A DNA stretch of 41,422 nucleotides. It comes from an uncultured Chlorobiaceae bacterium. GTDB lineage: Bacteria > Bacteroidota > Chlorobiia > Chlorobiales > Chlorobiaceae. Positions within the stretch are counted from its first letter, which is position 1; each line of letters opens with the position of its first letter. The notes beneath the pieces are model-generated. The model searched no databases and was not told the origin of the DNA. It was given only the letters and a program-made list of their open reading frames with translations. Location of the stretch: positions 1 to 41,422 of the forward strand of contig CAIQGA010000037.1 of the NCBI GenBank assembly GCA_903871235.1, written 5' to 3'. Of this stretch, positions 25,185 through 33,353 are shown piece by piece. The position numbers and the translations under genes were made by a program.

Positions 25185-25696
25185 TCTTTATCGTTATCGC
25201 CATCCTTGACCTTGACAGCACCCTTCTCACCTTTTTCGCCCTCTTTACCATTTACGCCGCCCGTTTTTTTCTCACCAAACGTGGCCGCAAGCCCCTTGGA
25301 TAACTCAACCTTCTCCTCAGCCGTCAGCTTCGCCTCAGGATGCGCTGGCAGGTAGAAAAACGGAGGCATTTTGCCCTCCTTAACCTCTCCCGCTGCCTTA
25401 TCGCTCTCATTTTCACCCGTCGTGCGTCCCAACTCCGAAACGTTAAATGCTGCCCGCCCAAGAGCAACATCATACTGAATCAGCCAGGATGCTGGCGCCA
25501 CTGAACTGTACCACGGCCAGACGGTCTCGTTCGAATGGCAGTTCTTGCAGGCGCGGCCAAAAAGTTCACTGGTACGCAGGGAATCCCATTTCGGTTCACC
25601 TTGTGTCGGAGGGTTCTTGTGGTCGCGGCCGTAAGGCACAAGCTGAATAGCCACCAGAGCAATTGCAGCCCCTGTCAGAAATTTAAAAAGCTTCAT
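25181..25696 (-). CDS. Haem-binding-domain envelope protein with single CxxCH
   Basis: This 171-residue protein starts with one hydrophobic segment (residues 5-20) that acts as signal or anchor. A cytochrome c motif CKNCH (50-54) follows, embedded in the [16 protein letters not shown] pattern typical of the small haem-binding domain family. [10 protein letters not shown] segment near 115 could supply the methionine ligand. The C-terminal 30 residues are a charged Gly/Lys/Glu/Asp-rich tail containing four Gly-X-Y triplets. The start is well determined: AGGAGG (25710-25705) lies eight bases before ATG 25696, one of the few strong ribosome-binding sites here. An electron-transfer or peroxide-related role is possible but unproven. 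Confidence 0.8.
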   Translation of the reverse strand: MKLFKFLTGAAIALVAIQLVPYGRDHKNPPTQGEPKWDSLRTSELFGRACKNCHSNETVWPWYSSVAPASWLIQYDVALGRAAFNVSELGRTTGENESDKAAGEVKEGKMPPFFYLPAHPEAKLTAEEKVELSKGLAATFGEKKTGGVNGKEGEKGEKGAVKVKDGDNDKD

Positions 25697-25928
25697 AATC
25701 AAATCCTCCTTATTATATATACACGTTGTAATAGCAAAACTACAATTTGACTGTTAATATACGTGATTTTTTGTTTTAACCAGCAGGGGAGGCTTCAATC
25801 GTTTGCCAACCAGAGGGACGCTGGGTGCCACTGCCGGGCTCCGCTCATAAAAGTGTAAAAATTCCCAATAATGTGTATCTTTCCCGCTGTTAGCGGCTGA
25901 TTTTCAAAGACTCAAGCATACAACCAAT

Positions 25929-27758
25929 ATGGCATATTTCAACCGCCTCTGTCTCGTTGAGGCTCCCCAGACCATCATCGCCCCCTTTCCCCGCTTCATT
26001 ACTGACTGTATCGGCGTCTGTTACCTCGCGGCTGCTGTTGAGCATGATGTTGAAAGCGTTGTCATGCCCGAAAATTTTTATAACGACGGCATTTTCGACA
26101 GCCTCCGCGCACTGTTGAAAAAAAATCCGGTTGACCTGGTCGCCATCTCTTCCATGACTGGCGCCTTCAACCAGGCCGAACGGCTCGCTAAAATAGCCAA
26201 AGAGGCTGGCGCCTTTGTTGTCATGGGCGGCTTTCACCCTACAGCGCTTCCTGAAGAGGTACTGAAACTTTCTTGTGTTGACGTCGTCGTTATCGGCGAG
26301 GGCGAAGAAACCTTTCGCGAGCTGGTGCTCAATGGCCCCTCACGAGAGATCAAGGGACTTGCCTACCGTGAAAATGGCGCCATTGTTTACACCGAACCAA
26401 GGCCTACCATTCAGAATATCGACTCCATCCGTTTTCCGATGCGTTCCCTTCGCCCCAGCCGTTACGGCGAAAAAGGTGATGCCTATTCCATCGACACCAT
26501 CTACACCTCTCGCGGCTGCCCCTGGAGCTGTTCTTTTTGTGCCAACGACCAGATGCACAAAGGATGGAGAGGGCGCAGTGCCGAAAATGTAGTCGAAGAA
26601 ATCGCTCTTTTGCACGATCCAAAAAACAAAAAACTGCTCAAAATCTGGGATGCCAACTTTTTGACCAACATCGGGCGGGCCGAAAAGATTTGTGACCTCA
26701 TGATCGAAAGGGGATTGACCAACTTCCGGATTATGACCGAAACGAGGGCTAAAGATCTTGTAAGGGCCGAACGGATTCTTGATAAACTGCGGCAAATAGG
26801 GCTTAGCAAGGTCGGTCTTGGCATCGAAAGCCCGAACGAAGCCACCCTTGCCCTCATGAACAAAAAAAACAGTCTCGGCGATGTTTCGCGGGCCATTACA
26901 CTCTGTCGCGAGCACCATATCGGAGCAGAAGGGTACTTCATTATCGGCCACTACACAGAAACCATTGAGGATACCATTGTTTACCCCGACTTTGCCCGCT
27001 CGCTCGGTCTCCGCCAGGCACTCTTCATGGTCATGACCCCCTACCCAGGAACCGGCATCTTCAAAGAGTACAAAGAGGAGGGGAAGATCTGCTCATTCGA
27101 CTGGGACTTCTACAACAACTATTGCCCCGTCATCGAAACCCGCACCATGGACAGCGCCACCCTGGTCGACATGCTGGCTTACTGCAACGTCGCTTTCAAC
27201 CGCTACCGCTCCGTCATGAAACGCAACAGCCACAAGGAGCTGCTGCTCAACTTTTTGATCGATCTCTTCCAGCTCTGCTTTCTCCTGCGGGTCAATAAAA
27301 ACCTCAACGCCGGGCAAATCACCGACCTCGTTTTTAAAGCCCTTCAACGGCTGCTCGATCATGAGCATGGAGAGATAGTACAGGCCGCGCTCCCCTCATG
27401 CAAACCCTTGCCGCAGCCACTCACCCTGCGCGTCCGCCGCTCAAGCGCAAAGAGCATCACCTTTACCCTGCAAGAGCGCGGCGCCAACCGGGTACTCACC
27501 ATGACAGCCCAGAAAGAGGGCGTAAAGCTCCCTTCCATCGATGGCCCGGAGATAAGGCTCGACAAACTGGTTGACTGTGCATGCTCCCTTTCCATGGAGA
27601 CACTGATGAGCGCCCTTTACCGCAACGAATGGCTGCACAACAACCCTGGCAGGATAACAGGCCAGATACTCTCGATCCTTTCCGACACTGAAATCCTGCG
27701 CTTCGGAGCCCGACTTGCTGCGCTCTATCTTGGCACCTGGCGCAAAAACAAAAGCTGA
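25929..27758 (+). CDS. B12-binding-type radical SAM protein (BchE/BchQ/BchR-like group)
   Basis: The 609-residue protein has a Rossmann-like cobalamin-binding domain (residues about 1-140, without a clear DxHxxG lower-ligand motif). A radical SAM domain follows, whose cluster cysteines are C197, C201 and C204 ([10 protein letters not shown]). The C-terminal region is unusual: about 170 residues including [16 protein letters not shown]. Architecture and size recall the chlorosome bacteriochlorophyll enzymes BchQ and BchR (C-8 and C-12 methyltransferases), BciD and BchE. I cannot tell which, or whether it is a paralogue with another substrate. It lies 13 bases upstream of recQ, and no pigment gene is adjacent. 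The 232-base gap upstream holds no gene. Confidence 0.7.
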   Translation: MAYFNRLCLVEAPQTIIAPFPRFITDCIGVCYLAAAVEHDVESVVMPENFYNDGIFDSLRALLKKNPVDLVAISSMTGAFNQAERLAKIAKEAGAFVVMGGFHPTALPEEVLKLSCVDVVVIGEGEETFRELVLNGPSREIKGLAYRENGAIVYTEPRPTIQNIDSIRFPMRSLRPSRYGEKGDAYSIDTIYTSRGCPWSCSFCANDQMHKGWRGRSAENVVEEIALLHDPKNKKLLKIWDANFLTNIGRAEKICDLMIERGLTNFRIMTETRAKDLVRAERILDKLRQIGLSKVGLGIESPNEATLALMNKKNSLGDVSRAITLCREHHIGAEGYFIIGHYTETIEDTIVYPDFARSLGLRQALFMVMTPYPGTGIFKEYKEEGKICSFDWDFYNNYCPVIETRTMDSATLVDMLAYCNVAFNRYRSVMKRNSHKELLLNFLIDLFQLCFLLRVNKNLNAGQITDLVFKALQRLLDHEHGEIVQAALPSCKPLPQPLTLRVRRSSAKSITFTLQERGANRVLTMTAQKEGVKLPSIDGPEIRLDKLVDCACSLSMETLMSALYRNEWLHNNPGRITGQILSILSDTEILRFGARLAALYLGTWRKNKS

Positions 27759-27771
27759 ACCTCCCCTCATT

Positions 27772-29577
27772 ATGCTCGACACTCTCCGCAAGGTTTTTGG
27801 TTTCCATGAGTTCCGACCCAACCAGGAGAGTGTGGTGCGCTCGCTGCTCGATAAACGGGACGTTTTGGCCATCATGCCCACCGGCGGCGGCAAATCACTT
27901 TGTTACCAACTGCCCGCAGTGCTGCTTCCTGGCACCTGCATGGTCATCAGCCCGCTCATTGCCCTCATGAAAGACCAGGTCGACGGCGCCCGCTCTAACG
28001 GCATTCGCGCCGCCTTCCTCAACAGCTCCCAGAGTGCCGAGGAGCGCGACGAGGTGATGCACGCTCTCCTTTCCGGCAACCTCGACCTTCTCTACGTCGC
28101 ACCAGAACGCTTCATCCTCAACCATTTCCGCGAAACGCTCAATCGGGTGCAGCTCAGCCTGGCTGTCATCGACGAAGCACACTGCATCTCCGAATGGGGA
28201 CACGACTTCCGCCCCGACTATCTCTCGCTCTGCGACCTTGTCACCCTTTTCCCCGACATACCGGTGGCAGCTTTCACTGCAACAGCGACCCACAGGGTGC
28301 AGCAGGAGATTCTCGATAAACTGGCATTGCGCAACCCACTCATTGTCCGCGCTTCCTTCGACCGACCCAACCTTCTTTACGACGTTCGTTTTAAGGAAAA
28401 TGTGGAAGCACAGCTTATTTCGTTGCTCAACAGTAACCCCGGCAAGGCGGGTATTATCTACCGCACCAGCCGTAAAAGTGTTAACGACACCGCCGCCATG
28501 CTTCAGGCAAAAGGGTTTCGCGTCCTCCCCTACCATGCCGGGCTCAGCGACACCGAGCGCAAAAAAAATCAGGAGGCTTTCATCCGCGACCAGATTGAGG
28601 TCATTGTTGCCACCATCGCTTTCGGCATGGGGATCGACAAATCCAACATCCGCTTTGTCATCCATGCCGACCTCCCCAAAAGTATCGAAAACTACTATCA
28701 GGAGACCGGCAGGGCAGGGCGCGACGGTGAACCGGCCAAATGCTCCCTTCTTTTTTCTCAGGGCGATATTCCTAAAATGCGCTTTTTTATCGACGCAATG
28801 ACGGATGAAGTGGAACGGGAGCGGGCGCTTGCAGCCCTCTCCAGGGTGACCGCTTTTGCCTCGACCTCTGTCTGTCGCCGTCGCACTCTCCTCGACTACT
28901 TCGGTGAACGCTACCCGCACGAAAATTGCAACTCTTGCGACATCTGCCTCGGTACCCGTGAAGTGGTTGATGCCACCCTTGAGGCGCAGATGGTGCTCTC
29001 AGCCATCGTCCGTACCGAAGAGCGTTTCGGGGCAACCCATATCATGGATATTCTCACCGGGAGTCAGAACAAAAAAATTCTCGATTTTGGCCACGACCGT
29101 CTTAAAACCTGGGGTGTCGGCAAAGGCCACGATAAAAAATACTGGCGCCGCCTCATTGATGAACTTCTCGCACAAAAAGTGATCCAGAAATCCGACGGAC
29201 TCTACCCGACACTCTTTCTTTTGCCCAAGGCGTCGAAGGTACTGCGGCGCGAAGAACGCATCGACATTGTCCGGTTTCTCGAAAAGAAAACGGCTCAACC
29301 ACTCATAAAAGCGGGTGAGGCACCTTATGATACAGAGCTTTTCGAACTGCTTCGTTTGCAGCGCAAGCAAATCGCTGACGAGCAGGGGATTCCGCCCTAC
29401 GTTGTCTTCTCCGATCGTACGCTGCACGACATGGTCACCACCCTTCCCCGTACGGCTGAAGCAATGCTCACCGTTTCTGGTGTCGGCGAGGTCAAGCTCC
29501 AGCGTTACGGGCAGCAGTTTCTCCGTCTTATTGATCGTTACTGCAACGAACAGACGTCAGGGAGTATAAACGAGTAA
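27772..29577 (+). CDS. recQ: ATP-dependent DNA helicase RecQ
   Basis: The 601-residue 3'-5' helicase has the complete RecQ order: Walker A TGGGKS (37-42), IDEAHCISEWGHDFRPDY, FTATAT, the GIIYRTSRKSV and QETGRAGRDG motifs, the RQC zinc site (CRRRTLLDYFGE ... CNSCDICLG), a winged helix, and a C-terminal HRDC domain (from LFELLRLQRKQIADEQGIPPY to the end). It acts in recombination and fork repair. ATG 27772 gives the conserved LRKVFGFHEFRPNQ start. The frame extends further upstream, but inside the radical SAM gene. The gene is probably cotranscribed with the radical SAM protein. Confidence 0.96.
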   Translation: MLDTLRKVFGFHEFRPNQESVVRSLLDKRDVLAIMPTGGGKSLCYQLPAVLLPGTCMVISPLIALMKDQVDGARSNGIRAAFLNSSQSAEERDEVMHALLSGNLDLLYVAPERFILNHFRETLNRVQLSLAVIDEAHCISEWGHDFRPDYLSLCDLVTLFPDIPVAAFTATATHRVQQEILDKLALRNPLIVRASFDRPNLLYDVRFKENVEAQLISLLNSNPGKAGIIYRTSRKSVNDTAAMLQAKGFRVLPYHAGLSDTERKKNQEAFIRDQIEVIVATIAFGMGIDKSNIRFVIHADLPKSIENYYQETGRAGRDGEPAKCSLLFSQGDIPKMRFFIDAMTDEVERERALAALSRVTAFASTSVCRRRTLLDYFGERYPHENCNSCDICLGTREVVDATLEAQMVLSAIVRTEERFGATHIMDILTGSQNKKILDFGHDRLKTWGVGKGHDKKYWRRLIDELLAQKVIQKSDGLYPTLFLLPKASKVLRREERIDIVRFLEKKTAQPLIKAGEAPYDTELFELLRLQRKQIADEQGIPPYVVFSDRTLHDMVTTLPRTAEAMLTVSGVGEVKLQRYGQQFLRLIDRYCNEQTSGSINE

Positions 29578-29712
29578 GTGAGATCGGAAGTATTTCAAAA
29601 TTTCCGGTTCCGTTGGGTGTGAAAATATTTACGGTTATATTGGCTCTTTGCGGCGAAGCGATAAAGTCAAGTGCCGCAAACTTTATCAAACGTCTTGAAT
29701 TGTGGGATCTTT

Positions 29713-30699
29713 GTGCATAATAGAGTATACGTTGCCGGTCATCAGGGAATGGTTGGTTCTGCCATTGTGCGTCACCTCTTTGCCCAAGGGTTGAACTCCG
29801 GGAATTTGCTGCTCAGAACGCATGCTGAGCTTGACCTCACTTGTCAGGCGGCGGTTCGGACATTTTTTGAGAGTGAAAAGCCCGCACAGGTCTACTTGGC
29901 AGCGGCAAAAGTTGGCGGTATTCATGCCAACAATTGCTATCCGGCGGAGTTCATTTACCAGAATCTGATGATTGAGGCCAATATTATTCATGAGAGCTGG
30001 CGTGCGGGTGTGCAAAAGTTGCTTTTTCTCGGTTCGAGCTGTATCTATCCCCGGTTGGCATCGCAGCCGATGCCGGAGAGCGCCCTTTTGACGGGCCCTC
30101 TTGAGCCGACCAATGAGCCTTATGCCATCGCCAAGATTGCCGGTATCAAGCTCTGCGAAAGTTACAACCGGCAGTATGGAGAGAGCCATGGAACCGACTT
30201 CCGTAGCGTTATGCCGACTAACCTCTATGGCCCCGGTGACAATTATCACTTTGAAAACAGCCATGTTATTCCGGCCATGATCCGCCGTTTTCATGAGGCA
30301 CTCAGCGATCAGCATTCAGCATTCAGCACTCAGCGCTCAGTCCAGATATGGGGTAGTGGCACGCCGCTGCGGGAGTTCCTCTATGTAGATGATATGGCAG
30401 CAGCAAGTCTCTTTGTGATGAACCTCGACAAGGCGGTTTTTGCCGCCAACACCACTCCGATGCAGAGTCATATCAATGTGGGGAGCGGTCGGGAGGTTAC
30501 TATCAAGGAGCTTGCTGAAACTATTTCAAAAGTGGTTGGCTACAAGGGTGAGATTGAGTTCGATTCAGCGAAACCGGATGGTTCACCCCGGAAATTGATG
30601 GAGTGCAGCCGCCTTAACAACCTTGGATGGAGGCCGAACGTGGGGCTTGAAGAGGGGTTGGCGCTCGCTTATAACGATTTTTTAATTAACCACCAATGA
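29713..30699 (+). CDS. fcl: GDP-L-fucose synthase, with repeat-encoded loop
   Basis: This 328-residue SDR epimerase/reductase converts GDP-4-keto-6-deoxymannose to GDP-L-fucose. It has the NADP motif [11 protein letters not shown] (7-17), active-site S108 and C110 in GSSCIYP, and the Y137-K141 pair in YAIAK. The GTG at 29713 is chosen because it gives [10 protein letters not shown], close to the family start, with GGGA just upstream. GTG 29671 would add 14 residues. Residues 197-210 ([14 protein letters not shown]) are encoded by a CAGCNNT heptamer array and replace a shorter loop of relatives. The gene overlaps gmd by four bases (ATGA). Together they supply fucose for surface polysaccharide. 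Confidence 0.92.
   Translation: MHNRVYVAGHQGMVGSAIVRHLFAQGLNSGNLLLRTHAELDLTCQAAVRTFFESEKPAQVYLAAAKVGGIHANNCYPAEFIYQNLMIEANIIHESWRAGVQKLLFLGSSCIYPRLASQPMPESALLTGPLEPTNEPYAIAKIAGIKLCESYNRQYGESHGTDFRSVMPTNLYGPGDNYHFENSHVIPAMIRRFHEALSDQHSAFSTQRSVQIWGSGTPLREFLYVDDMAAASLFVMNLDKAVFAANTTPMQSHINVGSGREVTIKELAETISKVVGYKGEIEFDSAKPDGSPRKLMECSRLNNLGWRPNVGLEEGLALAYNDFLINHQ
30303..30344 (+). repeat. In-frame CAGCNNT heptamer array inside fcl
   Basis: Units CAGCGAT, CAGCATT, CAGCATT, CAGCACT, CAGCGCT and a partial CAGTCCA run head to tail. Three units equal 21 bases or seven codons, so the translated product repeats as LSDQHSA / FSTQRSV. Unit length and the CAG-Y-NN-T skeleton match the intergenic arrays at 15152 and 17100. 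Confidence 0.9.
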
Positions 30700-31838
30700 A
30701 AGTTGCTCTTATAACCGGTATAACCGGCCAGGATGGTTCCTATCTGGCTGAATTTTTGCTCGAAAAGGGGTATGAGGTGCATGGCATCAAGCGCCGGGCG
30801 AGCTCCCTTAATACTCAAAGGATCGATCATCTTTATCGCGATCGTCACGACATTGAAAAAGAGTCATTTCCCGGCACGCATCATCCGGAACTCTATCTTC
30901 ATTATGGTGACTTGACCGACAGCAGCAACCTTACCCGTATTCTCGAAGAGGTGCAGCCGGATGAGGTCTACAATCTTGGCGCGCAGAGCCATGTTGCGGT
31001 GAGCTTTGAGTCGCCGGAATATACGGCGGATGTTGATGCTATGGGCACTCTGCGTCTGCTTGAGGCGATCCGCTTTCTGGGACTTGAGAGAAAGACGCGT
31101 TTTTATCAGGCATCGACTTCGGAGCTTTACGGGTTGGTGCAGGAGATTCCACAGCGGGAGACGACTCCTTTTTATCCACGCAGTCCTTACGCCGTAGCGA
31201 AACTTTATGCCTACTGGATGACGGTCAACTATCGTGAAGCGTATGGCATGTACGCTTGTAACGGGATTCTTTTTAATCATGAGTCGCCGCGTCGTGGTGA
31301 GACTTTTGTAACGCGCAAGATCACCCGGAGTTTGGCCAACATCTCGCAGGGGCTTGAAGAGTGCCTCTATATTGGCAATATGAACGCTCTGCGCGACTGG
31401 GGCCATGCCAAGGATTATGTGCGCATGCAGTGGATGATGCTGCAGCAGGAGGAGCCAAGGGATTACGTGATCGCTACCGGAGTGCAGTACAGTGTCCGTC
31501 AGTTTATCGAAAAGGTGGCGGCTCAACTCGGCATTACCATTCGATGGCAGGGAGAAGGGAGAGAGGAGGAGGGCATTATTGAGTCGCTCACCATTCCGCA
31601 CCCTTTGCTGACTACTGGAGAGGTGATTGTCCGGATTGATGCGCGTTATTTCCGCCCCGCAGAGGTGGAGACTTTGCTTGGTGACCCGGCGAAGGCGAAG
31701 GCTGAACTTGGTTGGGTGCCGGAGATTACGCTTGATGAGATGGTAGAGGAGATGGTGGCGCACGATCTTGATCTCGCCCGGCGTCATGCTCTTCTTAGGG
31801 CTAATGGCTACAGCGTGGCGGTCAGTAAAGAGGACTGA
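30696..31838 (+). CDS. gmd: GDP-mannose 4,6-dehydratase
   Basis: The 380-residue SDR enzyme makes GDP-4-keto-6-deoxy-D-mannose from GDP-mannose, the step before Fcl. NAD(P) motif [15 protein letters not shown] (8-22), the [16 protein letters not shown] nucleotide-binding segment, the catalytic STSELYG triad region and [10 protein letters not shown] tyrosine-lysine pair are all present. [16 protein letters not shown] (substrate site) and the C-terminal [17 protein letters not shown] motif complete the match. The start ATG overlaps the fcl stop. The order fcl-gmd, rather than gmd-fcl, is less common in E. coli-like clusters but the coupling is clear. No glycosyltransferase genes are adjacent. 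Confidence 0.96.
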   Translation: MKVALITGITGQDGSYLAEFLLEKGYEVHGIKRRASSLNTQRIDHLYRDRHDIEKESFPGTHHPELYLHYGDLTDSSNLTRILEEVQPDEVYNLGAQSHVAVSFESPEYTADVDAMGTLRLLEAIRFLGLERKTRFYQASTSELYGLVQEIPQRETTPFYPRSPYAVAKLYAYWMTVNYREAYGMYACNGILFNHESPRRGETFVTRKITRSLANISQGLEECLYIGNMNALRDWGHAKDYVRMQWMMLQQEEPRDYVIATGVQYSVRQFIEKVAAQLGITIRWQGEGREEEGIIESLTIPHPLLTTGEVIVRIDARYFRPAEVETLLGDPAKAKAELGWVPEITLDEMVEEMVAHDLDLARRHALLRANGYSVAVSKED

Positions 31839-32054
31839 AATTTTTGTAGAAAACAATAGCAATGTGTGAACTCGATAAAAATTCAGTTAAGGGCTTTTGT
31901 GCCTCAAGATTTCAGTTGTAAGAGAGAGATTCGTTCAGATAACTCACACACGAATAACGCATCTGTTTTTTAAATACGGTGACGGAGAGGTTGCTGATGC
32001 CGTCAATTCTGAATGCGCGAATTTGCGTCGACAAGCAGAAGAATGGAGGATGTT

Positions 32055-33296
32055 ATGCAGTATAAGGGTCATGCTTCAATACGGGACATTTTCAGCCTGC
32101 CGGTGATTGTGGCAGCGCTGGGTTATTTTGTTGATATCTACGATCTGGTGCTTTTCAGTATTGTCAGGGTGCCGAGCCTGAAGTCGTTCGGGCTCTCGGG
32201 GAAGGAGCTGATCGATTACGGGGTCTATCTGCTCAATATGCAGATGATCGGTATGCTGGTTGGCGGTATTCTCTGGGGGTGGCTTGGCGACAAAAAGGGG
32301 CGCTTGAAGATTATGTTTGCCTCTATTCTGCTCTACTCACTTGCCAATATTGCGAATGGTTTTGTTTCGTCGTTGCCAGCCTATGCCGCGTTGCGCTTTA
32401 TTGCCGGTGTTGGTCTTGCTGGCGAACTCGGGGCGGGCATTACGCTTGTTTCGGAGGTGCTGCATACCAAAATACGGGGTTACGGGACGATGCTTGTGGC
32501 TTCTATTGGCGTTTCGGGGGCGATTCTGGCCAATCTTGTTGCCAATACCTACGAGTGGCATAACGCCTTTTTTATTGGAGGGGGGCTCGGTCTCTTGCTG
32601 CTCGTGGCCCGTGTGAAGGTTGCCGAGTCGGGGATGTTCAAAGCAATGGAGGCAAAGAGCGGGATGAGCAGAGGCAATATGCTGGCTCTCTTTACCGACC
32701 GCAAGCGCTTTTTTCGTTACCTCAACTCGATCATGATTGGTGTGCCGATCTGGTTTGTTGTGGGGGTGCTGATTACCTTTTCGCCTGAGTTTGGTGTTGA
32801 GCTTGGTCTTACCGGGCCGGTGGTTGCGGGCAATGCGGTGATGTACTGCTATCTCGGTCTTGTTTTCGGGGATCTTTCGAGCGGGCTGTTGAGCCAACTC
32901 TTGCAGAGCCGCAAAAAGGTTATTCTGTTGTTCATGCTGCTGACGGTTAGCGCCGTGGCGCTCTATTTTTTGCAAGGCCGCCAGAGCCCGCAGTTCTTTT
33001 ATGGTGTCTGCGCCCTCCTCGGTTTTGCGGGTGGCTACTGGGCTATTTTTGTGACGGTTGCCGCTGAACAGTTTGGCACTAACCTTCGCGCTACGGTTGC
33101 GACCACTGTGCCTAATCTTGTGCGCGGCATGGTGGTGCCTATCACTATGCTTTTTCAGTTTTTCCGGGGCCTCTACGGCCTTGAATCAGGGGCGCTGCTG
33201 GTCGGTGCAATATGCGTGACCGCAGCCTTTTTCTCACTGTGGGCTCTTGAGGAGACTTTTCATAAAGATCTGGATTATTATGAAGAGTTTCTATAG
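32055..33296 (+). CDS. MFS transporter, sugar/metabolite:H+ symporter-like
   Basis: The 413-residue protein has about twelve hydrophobic segments. The MFS loop 2-3 signature GGILWGWLGDKKGRLKIMF (69-88) and a repeat-like RGYGTMLVASIGVSG segment are also present. The substrate is unknown. The charge in the first helix (YFVDIYDLVLFSI) resembles metabolite:H+ symporters for organic acids or sugars. The start is fixed by GGAGG (32045-32049) five bases before ATG 32055. Upstream frames to 32013 are less likely. It stands 216 bases after gmd with no visible gene between. The stop TAG lies in the first unit of a nonamer array shared with convergent uvrA. Confidence 0.8.
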   Translation: MQYKGHASIRDIFSLPVIVAALGYFVDIYDLVLFSIVRVPSLKSFGLSGKELIDYGVYLLNMQMIGMLVGGILWGWLGDKKGRLKIMFASILLYSLANIANGFVSSLPAYAALRFIAGVGLAGELGAGITLVSEVLHTKIRGYGTMLVASIGVSGAILANLVANTYEWHNAFFIGGGLGLLLLVARVKVAESGMFKAMEAKSGMSRGNMLALFTDRKRFFRYLNSIMIGVPIWFVVGVLITFSPEFGVELGLTGPVVAGNAVMYCYLGLVFGDLSSGLLSQLLQSRKKVILLFMLLTVSAVALYFLQGRQSPQFFYGVCALLGFAGGYWAIFVTVAAEQFGTNLRATVATTVPNLVRGMVVPITMLFQFFRGLYGLESGALLVGAICVTAAFFSLWALEETFHKDLDYYEEFL

Positions 33297-33353
33297 CTCC
33301 TACAGGTATTACAGGAACTATAGAAACGATAGGAGCTATAAGATTTATAAGCC
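33291..33353. repeat. Nine-base-period array joining two gene 3' ends
   Basis: Seven degenerate 9-base units (CTATAGCTC, CTACAGGTA, TTACAGGAA, CTATAGAAA, CGATAGGAG, CTATAAGAT, TTATAAGCC) share the pattern YTAYAGGAN. TATAGCTCCTA (33292-33302) pairs with TAGGAGCTATA (33330-33340). The first unit holds the MFS stop codon. The last holds the uvrA stop on the other strand. The hairpin may serve as a convergent terminator. Confidence 0.75.

Noticed and set aside
25703-25928. Possible gene remnant or promoter element in the gap upstream of the radical SAM gene
   Set aside because: A somewhat GC-richer patch near 25788-25848 stands out, but no frame, hairpin or motif could be supported.
27895-28920. 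341-codon minus-strand frame
   Set aside because: It lies fully inside recQ on the opposite strand. RecQ motifs are complete.
30864-31862. 332-codon minus-strand frame
   Set aside because: It is antisense to gmd, with no coherent domain and an Arg/His-rich composition typical of a shadow.
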